A DNA stretch of 7,212 nucleotides, from NCBI GenBank assembly GCA_007128865.1, contig SKWP01000191.1:1-7212 (forward strand), in the 5' to 3' direction. The notes under the pieces are model-generated. The model was not told where the DNA came from. It saw nothing but the letters and a program-made list of their open reading frames with translations, and ran no database searches. Below, piece after piece: positions 1-5,990 of the stretch. The stretch is from Paracoccaceae bacterium (GTDB lineage: Bacteria; Pseudomonadota; Alphaproteobacteria; Rhodobacterales; Rhodobacteraceae). The position numbers and the translations under genes are program-made. The stretch's first letter is position 1, and the number at the start of each line of letters is the position of its first letter.

Positions 1-1073
1 ATGTCGAGCACCGGGATCGTGGTCACATCCTGATCGAGCAGAACCTTGAGGGTGCCGCCCTTCACATCGCCGTCGCGGTCCAGTTCCCAGGTCAGTTCGT
101 CACCGGCCTCGACCCAGATTTCGCCGGTTTCCTCGTTGATGATGTCGCGGGCGACAAAACGGCCGACGATATGGTCGAAGGGAACGAGGATTTCCGTCAC
201 CTTGCCCTCGTCGATCCATTTCTTGACCATCCGCGGGGTGGCCTTGTCACCGGCCTTGAGGATCACCTCGCCGGTGGCCGCATCGATCAGGTCGATGGTC
301 GGGCGGGTGCCGCGCACCCGCTCGGGGAAGAATTTCGTCACCCAGCCGCGGTTCTTTTCGAGCCGGAAATCGACCGAGTCGTAATAGGCGCTCATGATCG
401 CTTCCTGATCCAGCCCGAGGGCATAGAGCAGGGTCGTGACCGGCAGCTTCCGGCGCCGGTCGATGCGGGCATAGACCAGATCCTTGGCATCGAATTCGAA
501 ATCGAGCCATGAGCCGCGGTAGGGGATGATCCGGCAGGTGAACAGAAGCTTGCCGGAAGAATGGGTCTTGCCCTTGTCATGGTCGAAGAACACACCGGGC
601 GAGCGATGCATCTGGCTGACGACCACCCGCTCGGACCCGTTCACGACAAAGGTGCCGTTGGGGGTCATCAGGGGCATGTCGCCCATGTAGACATCCTGTT
701 CCTTGATGTCCTTGACGCTGCGCGCGCCGGTATCCTCATCGAGATCGAAGACGATCAGGCGCAGCGTGACCTTGAGCGGCGCGGCATAGGTCATGTCGCG
801 CTGCATGCATTCCTCGACGTCGTACTTCGGCTTTTCCAGCGCGTATTTCACGAATTCCAGTACAGCGGTGTCGTTGAAATCCTTGATCGGAAAGACCGAC
901 TGGAAAACCCCCATGATGCCTTCGCCATCGGCCGGGGCATCACCGTCGCCGGAGCGGAGGAACAGGTCATAGGATGATTTCTGGACTTCGATGAGGTTCG
1001 GCATTTCCAGGACTTCCCGGATCTTGCCGAACATCCTGCGGATGCGCTTCTGGCCGACAAACGCTTGTGCCAT
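1..1073 (-). CDS. rpoB: RNA polymerase beta subunit RpoB, N-terminal part (truncated by window edge)
   Basis: This is the beta subunit of DNA-directed RNA polymerase, which forms one half of the catalytic cleft and carries the rifampicin pocket. Only the first 357 codons lie in the window; the gene runs off at position 1, and full-length family members have about 1,350 to 1,400 residues. The protein starts [20 protein letters not shown] and has the conserved [10 protein letters not shown] at 22-31, [10 protein letters not shown] at 145-154 (region of the N-terminal rifampicin cluster), [20 protein letters not shown] at 156-175, [12 protein letters not shown] at 184-195 and RIDRRRKLP at 203-211. 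The frame is open throughout. The ATG at 1073 is preceded by AAAGGTGA (1082-1089), which supports this start. It is the last gene of the secE-to-rpoB cluster and lies 259 nt after rplL. Identification is near certain. Confidence 0.98.
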   Translation of the reverse strand, partial: MAQAFVGQKRIRRMFGKIREVLEMPNLIEVQKSSYDLFLRSGDGDAPADGEGIMGVFQSVFPIKDFNDTAVLEFVKYALEKPKYDVEECMQRDMTYAAPLKVTLRLIVFDLDEDTGARSVKDIKEQDVYMGDMPLMTPNGTFVVNGSERVVVSQMHRSPGVFFDHDKGKTHSSGKLLFTCRIIPYRGSWLDFEFDAKDLVYARIDRRRKLPVTTLLYALGLDQEAIMSAYYDSVDFRLEKNRGWVTKFFPERVRGTRPTIDLIDAATGEVILKAGDKATPRMVKKWIDEGKVTEILVPFDHIVGRFVARDIINEETGEIWVEAGDELTWELDRDGDVKGGTLKVLLDQDVTTIPVLD

Positions 1074-1332
1074 GCTGGTGGTCACCTTTCATTCTTTCGC
1101 GGGCGCGCCTGCCGTCGGGCCACGGCCACGCACCGGTTGCGAAACGGGGGGCGGGTTCCATTCCCGCGGGCCGTCCCACCGACCCGCTCCCGAACCCGCA
1201 ACCTGCCCCTGGACAATGCTCGCAGGCCGCAGGGCCTTTCAAGCACAGTCCGGAAACAGGTCAGGCCGGGCCCGGAAATTGTCCGGACCCAGCCCATTTC
1301 TGCAGCGCGGGCACCTGCGGCACCCGCACGGA
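1074..1332 (-). other. rplL-rpoB intergenic leader
   Basis: This 259-nt non-coding gap separates rplL from rpoB. In E. coli the equivalent gap holds a partial terminator and an RNase III site that set the ratio of L7/L12 to RNA polymerase. Here I see only short GC-rich stems: 5 bp at 1272-1286 (loop 5), 5 bp at 1224-1237 (loop 4) and 5 bp at 1151-1167 (loop 7). None is followed by a T-run on the minus strand. A weak TTGAAA/CATTGT promoter-like pair around 1214-1243 has only 3 of 6 matches in the -10 and is not convincing. A role in attenuation or processing is inferred from position only. The last 16 nt include the rpoB ribosome binding site. Confidence 0.4.
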
Positions 1333-1716
1333 TCACTTGAGCTCGACCTTGGCGCCGGCCTCTTCGAGCTTTTTCTTGATCTCTTCGGCCTCGGCCTTCG
1401 GAGCCTGCTCCTTGACGGCCTTGCCGCCGGCTTCCACCAGATCCTTGGCTTCCTTCAGGCCAAGCCCGGTGATCGCACGGACTTCCTTGATCACGTTGAT
1501 CTTCTTGTCACCGGCTTCGACGAGGATGACGTCGAATTCGGTCTGCTCCTCGGCCGGGGCAGCCGCATCGCCGCCGGCGGCAGGACCGGCCATCATCACC
1601 GCGCCACCGGCGGCGGGTTCGATGCCGTATTCGTCCTTGAGGATGGTTTTCAGTTCCTGGGCCTCGAGCAGCGTGAGGTTCACGATTTGCTCGGCAAGTG
1701 CTTTCAGATCAGCCAT
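1333..1716 (-). CDS. rplL: 50S ribosomal protein L7/L12
   Basis: This is the flexible stalk protein of the large ribosomal subunit. It is present as several dimers bound to L10 and recruits and stimulates the translational GTPases. The 127-residue product has the usual three parts: an N-terminal dimerisation and L10-binding segment (about 1-33), an Ala/Gly/Pro-rich hinge (about 34-57, including [13 protein letters not shown]), and the globular C-terminal domain (about 58-127) with [20 protein letters not shown] at 72-91, the factor-binding face. Length and acidity are normal. The ATG at 1716 follows an A-rich stretch with only a weak Shine-Dalgarno (CGGAAA), although L7/L12 is made in excess over the other ribosomal proteins. 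It lies 68 nt downstream of rplJ and is presumably co-transcribed with it. Confidence 0.98.
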   Translation of the reverse strand: MADLKALAEQIVNLTLLEAQELKTILKDEYGIEPAAGGAVMMAGPAAGGDAAAPAEEQTEFDVILVEAGDKKINVIKEVRAITGLGLKEAKDLVEAGGKAVKEQAPKAEAEEIKKKLEEAGAKVELK

Positions 1717-1784
1717 TTTTCCGTTTCCGTTCTTTCAGGTGTGTTCCGACGCGGGTGCTTGCACCAGCGAATGCCTCGGGTTGC

Positions 1785-2300
1785 TCAGGCCGCCGCCCTG
1801 TCCTCGATGGTGGACAGGATTCCGGCGATATTCGACGCAGGCGCACCAATGGCTCCGGCAAGGTTCGCGGCAGGGGCACCGATGCAGGCCACGACCGAAG
1901 CGATAAGCTCCTCGCGCGACGGCATCTTTGCCACGGCCTCGACCCCGGCCGGGTCCAGCGCCGCTCCGCCCATGGCACCGCCCAGCACAACAAGCTTCTT
2001 GTTGTCCTTGACGAAGTCCTGAACCACCTTCGCCGCGGCGACGGGGTCTTCGGAATAGGCGAGAACGGTCATGCCCGAAAGTAGCTTGCCGATGCTGGCG
2101 CAGGGCTTTCCTTCCAGGGCGATCTTGGCGAGCCTGTTCTTTGCGACACGCACGGCCCCGCCCGCGGCGCGCATGCGCCCGCGCAGGACCTGCATCTCGG
2201 CAACCGTGAGACCTTCGTAGTGGGCCACCACCACGACGCCAGAGCTTTCGAAGATCTGGCCGAGTTCCTCGACCACTTTCTCTTTCTGGGCTCTATCCAC
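1785..2300 (-). CDS. rplJ: 50S ribosomal protein L10
   Basis: L10 is the base of the ribosomal stalk: its globular N-terminal domain binds 23S rRNA next to L11 and its C-terminal helix binds L7/L12 dimers. As a complex with L7/L12 it also represses its own mRNA. The 171-residue product begins V-D-R-A-Q-K-E from a GTG codon at 2300. GTG was chosen because homologous L10 proteins begin (M)DRAQKEK here, GGAG (2308-2311) sits 7 nt upstream, and no ATG lies nearby; an ATG 60 codons further up would add non-conserved sequence read from the leader RNA. Recognisable parts are the RNA-binding region [11 protein letters not shown] at 51-61 and the C-terminal stalk helix from about 127. Residues 140-150 and 151-161 form an 11-residue tandem near-repeat ([11 protein letters not shown] / [11 protein letters not shown]) in that helix. 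Confidence 0.97.
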   Translation of the reverse strand: MDRAQKEKVVEELGQIFESSGVVVVAHYEGLTVAEMQVLRGRMRAAGGAVRVAKNRLAKIALEGKPCASIGKLLSGMTVLAYSEDPVAAAKVVQDFVKDNKKLVVLGGAMGGAALDPAGVEAVAKMPSREELIASVVACIGAPAANLAGAIGAPASNIAGILSTIEDRAAA

Positions 2301-2307
2301 AGTTTCA

Positions 2308-2313
2308 CTCCAG
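2308..2313 (-). promoter_or_regulatory. rplJ ribosome binding site deciding a GTG start
   Basis: On the minus strand CTGGAG lies 7 nt before the GTG at 2300. It is the only Shine-Dalgarno-like element near the conserved start of L10 and fixes the non-ATG start. Confidence 0.75.
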
Positions 2314-2317
2314 ATGT

Positions 2318-2333
2318 GGGAGGTCTCCCTCCC
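2318..2333 (-). promoter_or_regulatory. GNRA-capped hairpin next to the rplJ ribosome binding site
   Basis: Minus-strand GGGAGG and CCTCCC form a perfect 6-bp stem closed by a GAGA tetraloop. It ends 4 nt upstream of the rplJ Shine-Dalgarno. A stable GNRA hairpin here could control ribosome access as part of the L10 leader. There is no U-run, so it is not a normal terminator. The structure is seen directly; the role is inferred. Confidence 0.5.
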
Positions 2334-2344
2334 GGCTCTTGTCT

Positions 2345-2364
2345 GCCCCGGAGGGTTCCGGGGC
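2345..2364 (-). promoter_or_regulatory. Strong hairpin in the rplJ leader
   Basis: GCCCCGGA and TCCGGGGC pair perfectly over 8 bp around a 4-nt loop (ACCC on the minus strand), 45 nt upstream of the rplJ start codon. The downstream sequence has no U-run, which argues against a classical intrinsic terminator. It may be a regulatory or stability element of the leader. Confidence 0.5.
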
Positions 2365-2435
2365 GTTCGGGTCCGCAACAGGGTCCCGGTTCCAACACCG
2401 CCCGAGGTTGCCCCCGGACCAGCCCGTTCCGTTCC

Positions 2436-2497
2436 CCATCTCGGGCAGGAGATTAAGCCCCGGGGCGTTACCCGGCGCACCCGCCTTCTCGGACAGG
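2436..2497 (-). ncRNA. L10 leader RNA core (binding site for L10-L7/L12)
   Basis: The 316-nt gap between rplA and rplJ (2301-2616) has no gene and holds this element. On the minus strand it contains the conserved CTTAATC (2451-2457) followed by CCTGCC (2444-2449), which pairs with GGCGGG (2480-2485) around a GC-rich apical hairpin. Below that stem, CCGAGAA (2486-2492) and CCGA (2440-2443) form a purine-rich internal loop like the kink-turn of the known L10 leader, and GTC pairs with GAT at its base. The order matches the E. coli leader as I recall it (GCAGG, hairpin, CTTAATCCCCTGC, GACGG). In this family the L10-L7/L12 complex binds here and represses rplJ and rplL. The fold was made by eye, and the outer limits are uncertain. 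Confidence 0.7.
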
Positions 2498-2530
2498 ACG
2501 GGCCGGCACCATCGCCGCCCCGCCATTCAC

Positions 2531-2581
2531 CCGGCCGAATGACGGCCGGAGGAATTCACACCGGCGCGCCGATGCGCGCCG
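2531..2581 (-). repeat. Two consecutive perfect hairpins downstream of rplA
   Basis: Reading along the minus strand after the rplA stop, the first hairpin (2562-2581) has an 8-bp perfect stem with a 4-nt loop. The second (2531-2549) has a 7-bp perfect stem, CCGGCCG against CGGCCGG, with the loop TCATT. They lie between rplA and the L10 leader core. Neither has a U-run. They may partly terminate transcription, protect the rplKA 3' end or guide RNA processing, but no specific role can be read from the sequence. I saw no convincing promoter for rplJ in this gap. Confidence 0.5.
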
Positions 2582-2616
2582 TACCGGACCGCAAGCGCGA
2601 ACGCCGCGGCCCGAAA

Positions 2617-3315
2617 TCACCGTGCCGTCGCCGACGCCAGATCGACGCTGACGCCCGGGCCCATGGTCGACGACACCGACACCTTCTTGAGGTAGGTGCC
2701 CTTGGCGCCCGTGGGCTTGGCACGCGAAACCGCATCGACGAAGGCGCGGATGTTCTCGGCCAGCTTGGCCTCGTCAAACGAAACCTTGCCGACACCGGCA
2801 TGCACGATCCCGGCCTTCTCGACCCGGAACTGGACCTCGCCGCCCTTGGCGTTCTGCACCGCCTGCGCGACATCCATCGTCACCGTGCCCACCTTGGGGT
2901 TCGGCATCAGGTTGCGCGGCCCCAGAATCTTGCCCAGCCGGCCGACCAGCGGCATCATGTCGGGCGTCGCGATGCAGCGGTCGAATTCGATCGTGCCGCC
3001 CTGGATGGTCTGCATCAGATCCTCGGCACCGACGATGTCGGCGCCGGCCTCGCGGGCCTCATCGGCCTTGGGGCCGCGTGCAAACACCGCAACGCGCACC
3101 GTCTTTCCGGTACCGTTGGGCAGCGACACCACGCCACGCACCATCTGGTCGGCGTGACGGGGGTCCACGCCCAGGTTCATCGCCACCTCGACGGTCTCGT
3201 CGAATTTTGCCGTTGCGTTGGCCTTGATCAGGCCGACCGCTTCCTCGACGCTGAGGTTTTCCCTGTCGGCCACCGCGGCCCGTGCGGCGCGCACACGCTT
3301 TCCGATCCTGGCCAT
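2617..3315 (-). CDS. rplA: 50S ribosomal protein L1
   Basis: L1 forms the mobile stalk at the E site of the large subunit and helps release deacylated tRNA. In many bacteria it also represses translation of the rplK-rplA mRNA. The 232-residue product is of normal length. It has [20 protein letters not shown] at 38-57, [14 protein letters not shown] at 68-81, and the family signature [18 protein letters not shown] at 128-145, followed by the C-terminal half of the split domain I with [18 protein letters not shown] at 163-180. The ATG at 3315 is only 3 nt after the rplK stop. Its ribosome binding site AAAGGGG lies inside the last codons of rplK, so the two genes are almost certainly translationally coupled. 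Confidence 0.98.
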   Translation of the reverse strand: MARIGKRVRAARAAVADRENLSVEEAVGLIKANATAKFDETVEVAMNLGVDPRHADQMVRGVVSLPNGTGKTVRVAVFARGPKADEAREAGADIVGAEDLMQTIQGGTIEFDRCIATPDMMPLVGRLGKILGPRNLMPNPKVGTVTMDVAQAVQNAKGGEVQFRVEKAGIVHAGVGKVSFDEAKLAENIRAFVDAVSRAKPTGAKGTYLKKVSVSSTMGPGVSVDLASATAR

Positions 3316-3318
3316 GAC

Positions 3319-3747
3319 TTACCCCTTTACCTCGATGCCCATCGACCGGGCGCTGCCGAGAATGATCTGCATCGCCGCCTCGACGTCGGTGGTGTTGAGA
3401 TCCTTCATCTTCGCTTCGGCGATCTCGCGCACCTGCCGGGTCGTGACCGAGCCCGCGGTTGCCCGCCCCGGCGTCTTGGACCCCGAAGGCAGCTTGGCTG
3501 CCTTCTTCAGGAAATACGACGCCGGCGGCGTCTTGATTTCCATGGTGAAGGACTTGTCCTGGTAATAGGTGATCACCGTGGGACAGGGCGCACCCGGCTC
3601 CATGTCGGCGGTCCGCGCATTGAAGTCCTTGCAGAACTGCATGATGTTGATGCCCCGCTGACCCAGCGCCGGGCCGACGGGCGGCGAGGGGTTGGCCTGC
3701 CCCGCCTTGACCTGCAGCTTGAGCTGCCCGATTACCTTCTTGGCCAT
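3319..3747 (-). CDS. rplK: 50S ribosomal protein L11
   Basis: L11 binds the GTPase-associated region of 23S rRNA at the stalk base. It takes part in factor binding, the stringent response and thiostrepton sensitivity. The 142-residue product has the N-terminal domain with [20 protein letters not shown] at 10-29, [15 protein letters not shown] at 32-46, and the C-terminal RNA-binding domain with [17 protein letters not shown] at 102-118 and a typical end ([14 protein letters not shown]). The ATG at 3747 is preceded by a strong AAAGGAGAGG ribosome binding site (about 3752-3761). It is the first gene of the rplK-rplA pair and follows nusG after 124 nt. Confidence 0.98.
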   Translation of the reverse strand: MAKKVIGQLKLQVKAGQANPSPPVGPALGQRGINIMQFCKDFNARTADMEPGAPCPTVITYYQDKSFTMEIKTPPASYFLKKAAKLPSGSKTPGRATAGSVTTRQVREIAEAKMKDLNTTDVEAAMQIILGSARSMGIEVKG

Positions 3748-3871
3748 TCGGCCTCTCCTTTCCGTTCACCTGCGCCCGGCACGCGTGCCCGGCGGTCTGC
3801 GGTTGCGTGGTGCGGCCGGTCGGGGCGCGCCCCTGTGCCTCCCACGCGCGGACGGGCGGGTGCCCGAAGGG
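3748..3871 (-). other. nusG-rplK leader with GC palindromes
   Basis: This 124-nt non-coding gap contains a 12-bp perfect palindrome GGCACGCGTGCC (3778-3789). Allowing one C-C mismatch on each side, it extends to 3774-3793. A second perfect palindrome, GGGGCGCGCCCC, lies at 3822-3833. No sigma70-type promoter was recognised. In many bacteria L1 represses rplK-rplA by binding the rplK leader, so a structured site in this gap is plausible, but I could not match a specific L1 site by eye. Confidence 0.35.
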
Positions 3872-3885
3872 TCATTCGCCCTTCG
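3865..3885 (-). repeat. Hairpin spanning the nusG stop codon
   Basis: CGAAGGG and CCCTTCG form a perfect 7-bp stem around a 7-nt loop (CGAATGA on the minus strand) that contains the TGA stop codon of nusG. Without a U-run it is not a canonical terminator. It may stabilise the 3' end of the secE-nusG message or pause polymerase before rplK. Confidence 0.45.
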
Positions 3886-4405
3886 AAACCTGCCCGAATT
3901 CCAGCTCGACCGGCGTCGCCCGGCCAAAGATCGATACCATCACCTTCAACCGGCTGCTGTGTTCGTCGACTTCCTCGACCATGCCGGCGAACCCTTCGAA
4001 CGGGCCGTCGACAACCTTCACCTTCTCGCCAATTTCGTAGCGGATCAGCGACCTAGGCTGCCCTTCGGCCTCCTCGACGCGGTTGAGAAGCGCGTTCACC
4101 TCCTCGTCGCGCATCGGCATCGGCTTGCCCTGCGGCCCCAGAAAACCGGTCACCCGGTTGATGGAGTTGATCAGGTGATAGGCGCGGTTGGTCATTTCCA
4201 TCCGCACCAGCACATATCCGGGCATGAACCGGCGCTCGGTGGTCACCTTCTTGCCGCGGCGGATTTCCAGCACCTCCTCGGTCGGCACCAGAACTTCCTC
4301 GATCTCGTCCTGAAGCCCCGCATCGGCGACAGCCTGCCGGATCTGCTCGGCGATCTTCTTTTCGAAATTCGAGAGCACGCTCACCGAATACCAGCGCTTC
4401 GCCAT
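3872..4405 (-). CDS. nusG: Transcription termination/antitermination factor NusG
   Basis: NusG binds RNA polymerase through its N-terminal NGN domain. Through its C-terminal KOW domain it contacts Rho or ribosomal protein S10, so it affects pausing, Rho termination and transcription-translation coupling. The 177-residue product starts [20 protein letters not shown]. It has the NGN motifs [20 protein letters not shown] at 52-71 and VTGFLG at 85-90, and then the KOW domain with [20 protein letters not shown] at 126-145 and a typical C-terminal strand ending FGQVSKGE. Length is normal for the family. The ATG at 4405 is preceded by CGAGGAAACGG on the minus strand. It lies between secE (203 nt upstream) and rplK, the standard order. 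Confidence 0.97.
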   Translation of the reverse strand: MAKRWYSVSVLSNFEKKIAEQIRQAVADAGLQDEIEEVLVPTEEVLEIRRGKKVTTERRFMPGYVLVRMEMTNRAYHLINSINRVTGFLGPQGKPMPMRDEEVNALLNRVEEAEGQPRSLIRYEIGEKVKVVDGPFEGFAGMVEEVDEHSSRLKVMVSIFGRATPVELEFGQVSKGE

Positions 4406-4557
4406 GCGTCCGTTTCCTCGTTCTGCCCGCAGCGTCAGGCCGTTGAGCGAGCCCGGAAACCCGCCATATATGATTGCCTGCCGCCCTTACCCGAACAACA
4501 AACAGCACGCATGCCGAATCGCCGCGTGCCGCTGCCGGGGAAAGTCCGCAAGCCCCT

Positions 4558-4578
4558 AAACCCATTGACGATAGGTTT
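4558..4578 (-). repeat. AT-richer hairpin in the secE-nusG spacer
   Basis: The minus strand reads AAACCTAT, loop CGTCA, ATGGGTTT, an 8-bp stem with one G-U pair that begins 30 nt after the secE stop. The spacer (4406-4608) has no other gene that I can support. It also carries a short AT-rich patch, TCATATAT, at about 4466-4473, about 60 nt upstream of nusG. That patch could be a -10 element but has no good -35. The role of the hairpin is unknown; it lacks a U-run. Confidence 0.4.
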
Positions 4579-4608
4579 CAAGGCCGGACTGCGCCCCATG
4601 CGCCGCGA

Positions 4609-4806
4609 TCAGCCAAACAGCGACAGGAGCGCCGACAGCCCGTTTCGGATCACCAGATCGACCAGAAAGAAGAAGACCGCGGTCAGCGTGGCCATGATGA
4701 ACACCATGACCGTGGTCAGCAATACCTCACGCCGGTTCGGCCAGGTGACCTTGGCGGTCTCCGAGCGCACCTGCTGCATGAACTGGAAGGGATTGGTCTT
4801 GGCCAT
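4609..4806 (-). CDS. secE: Preprotein translocase subunit SecE
   Basis: SecE is the small essential clamp of the SecYEG channel, holding the two halves of SecY together in the inner membrane. The 65-residue product is of the short, single-span type. It has an amphipathic N-terminal part ending in the conserved motif AKVTWPNRREVLLTT (18-32), one transmembrane helix (about 31-52, VMVFIMATLTAVFFFLVDLV), and a short tail. The ATG at 4806 was chosen because homologues begin MAKTNPFQF and an AGGTGG ribosome binding site lies 5 nt upstream (4812-4817). The in-frame TTG at 4863 would overlap the predicted promoter. It is the first gene of the secE-nusG-rplKAJL-rpoB cluster. Confidence 0.96.
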   Translation of the reverse strand: MAKTNPFQFMQQVRSETAKVTWPNRREVLLTTVMVFIMATLTAVFFFLVDLVIRNGLSALLSLFG

Positions 4807-4834
4807 GGTGCCCACCTGAAGGGAAGTTGCACCG

Positions 4835-4863
4835 CAGATACCCGGCCCGGCGCCGCGTTTCAA
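4835..4863 (-). promoter_or_regulatory. Predicted sigma70-type promoter of secE
   Basis: On the minus strand a -35 TTGAAA (4858-4863) and a -10 TATCTG (4835-4840) are separated by exactly 17 nt of very GC-rich spacer. Transcription would start near 4828, giving a 5' UTR of about 22 nt before the secE ATG. Position and spacing fit a promoter for the whole secE-nusG cluster, independent of the ABC transporter upstream. Confidence 0.6.
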
Positions 4864-4876
4864 CCCTCGGTCGGCA

Positions 4877-4896
4877 GATCACGCGCGGGCGTGATC
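4877..4896 (-). repeat. Perfect inverted repeat between the ABC operon and secE
   Basis: GATCACGC and GCGTGATC form a perfect 8-bp inverted repeat with a 4-nt centre. It lies 13 nt upstream of the predicted -35 of secE and about 90 nt beyond the end of the ABC operon. It could be the stem of a terminator for the ABC operon, although no U-run follows, or an operator at the secE promoter. A weaker bulged stem (4924-4948) lies just upstream. No tRNA or tuf gene is present in this 179-nt gap. Confidence 0.5.
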
Positions 4897-4985
4897 CCGC
4901 ATGATTCGCGCCCGGCATTCCGCACCGGGGATGCAAAGGCCATCCGGTACCGGGGCCGGGGCCCTGCCGGCTGCTGAAACCTGCT

Positions 4986-5990
4986 TCATGCCATCGGGGC
5001 CGGCTGCGCCTCTTCCAATGCGAAACAGGAAGCCATGCCGTTGCCGATGGACACCGGCGCCGGGATCTCGCTTCGGCAGCGATCAAAGGCAAGCGGGCAG
5101 CGCGGATGAAAGGCACAGCCGGGCGGCGGGTCGATGGGATTGGGGATCTCGCCCTCGACCCGCTTGCGCCGCCGACCCGACATTTCAAGATCGGGCACCG
5201 CATCCAGCAGCATGCGGCTGTAGGGGTGCCGGGGCGTCTCGAACAGGCGCTTGCCGTCGGCGACCTCGGCCAGCCGACCAAGGTACAGAACGCCGATGCG
5301 GTTGGCCATGTGGCGAACAACGCTCAGATCATGGCTGATGAACAGGTAGGTCAGGCCGAATTCATCCTGCAGGTCGCGCATCAGGTTCAGGATCTGGGCC
5401 TGCACCGAGACATCGAGCGCCGAGGTCGGCTCGTCGCAGACGATGAATTCCGGGCGTGACGACAGCGCCCGCGCGATGGCGATGCGCTGGCGCTGCCCGC
5501 CGGAAAACTCGTGCGGGAACTTGCGCGAATCCCGCGCCGAAAGGCCGACCGTTTCCAGCAGCCGCCCGACCTCGCGCCGCAGCTCTGCACCCTGTGCCAT
5601 GCCGAAGGTACGCATCGGTTCGGCAATGATGTCGCCCACATGCCAGCGCGGGTTGAGGCTGGCGAACGGGTCCTGAAAGATCATCTGGAAACGGCGCCGC
5701 TGGGCCCGCATCGCGCTGCCCGAAGCAAAGCTCATCGGCGTGCCGTCGAAAAGGATGCGCCCGGCAGAGGGTTCGATCAGGCCGACGATCATCTTGGCGA
5801 TGGTCGACTTGCCGGATCCGCTCTCGCCAACCAGAGCGAAGGTCTCGCCGCGCCGGATATCGAAGCTGACATCGGCGACGGCCGTCAGGTACTGCCGGTC
5901 GAGCCGTTCGAGCACCCGGTTCAGCCAGGGCCTCGAGACGTCGAAGTATCGGGTCAGCCCTTCGACCCTGAGCAGGACATCCTCATCCAT
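4986..5990 (-). CDS. Peptide-type ABC importer ATP-binding protein, DppF/OppF family
   Basis: This is the second of two ATPases that power a peptide/nickel-type ABC importer at the inner face of the membrane. The 334-residue product has Walker A GESGSGKST at 55-63, the Q-loop FQMIFQDP at 101-108, the ABC signature SGGQRQR at 163-169, Walker B FIVCDEP at 182-188 and the H-loop His220, so all catalytic motifs are intact. An extra segment (about 19-37, SRPWLNRVLERLD) before the first beta strands is common in this subgroup. The C-terminal oligopeptide domain has PPPGCAFHPRCP, with cysteines at 292, 298, 305 and 322. The ATG at 5990 was chosen because AGGAGG lies 6 nt upstream; it overlaps the previous gene by 8 nt. 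The substrate cannot be read from an ATPase; di- or oligopeptides are the default guess. Confidence 0.93.
   Translation of the reverse strand: MDEDVLLRVEGLTRYFDVSRPWLNRVLERLDRQYLTAVADVSFDIRRGETFALVGESGSGKSTIAKMIVGLIEPSAGRILFDGTPMSFASGSAMRAQRRRFQMIFQDPFASLNPRWHVGDIIAEPMRTFGMAQGAELRREVGRLLETVGLSARDSRKFPHEFSGGQRQRIAIARALSSRPEFIVCDEPTSALDVSVQAQILNLMRDLQDEFGLTYLFISHDLSVVRHMANRIGVLYLGRLAEVADGKRLFETPRHPYSRMLLDAVPDLEMSGRRRKRVEGEIPNPIDPPPGCAFHPRCPLAFDRCRSEIPAPVSIGNGMASCFALEEAQPAPMA

Noticed and set aside
1214..1243. TTGAAA...CATTGT as a possible rpoB promoter
   Set aside because: The -10 matches only 3 of 6 consensus bases and the spacer is 18 nt, so chance occurrence is likely.
991..2022. A 343-codon plus-strand open frame across the rpoB leader, rplL and rplJ
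   Set aside because: It crosses two well-identified ribosomal protein genes antisense and has no recognisable domain.
2314..4056. A 580-codon open frame on the plus strand, antisense to rplA, rplK and part of nusG
   Set aside because: It runs opposite well-identified ribosomal genes. Its translation is rich in Arg, His, Gly and Pro with no recognisable domain, as expected for antisense frames in GC-rich coding DNA.
4435..4599. A 54-codon minus-strand open frame in the secE-nusG spacer
   Set aside because: The ATG has no ribosome binding site, composition is typical of random GC-rich frames, and no motif or membrane span is seen.
3692..4819. A 375-codon plus-strand open frame antisense to nusG and secE
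   Set aside because: It overlaps certain genes on the other strand, has no known motif and shows low-complexity composition.
4807..4985. Possible tRNA-Trp gene upstream of secE, as found in other bacteria
   Set aside because: No cloverleaf, CCA anticodon loop or GGTTCGA T-loop motif is present on either strand of the gap.
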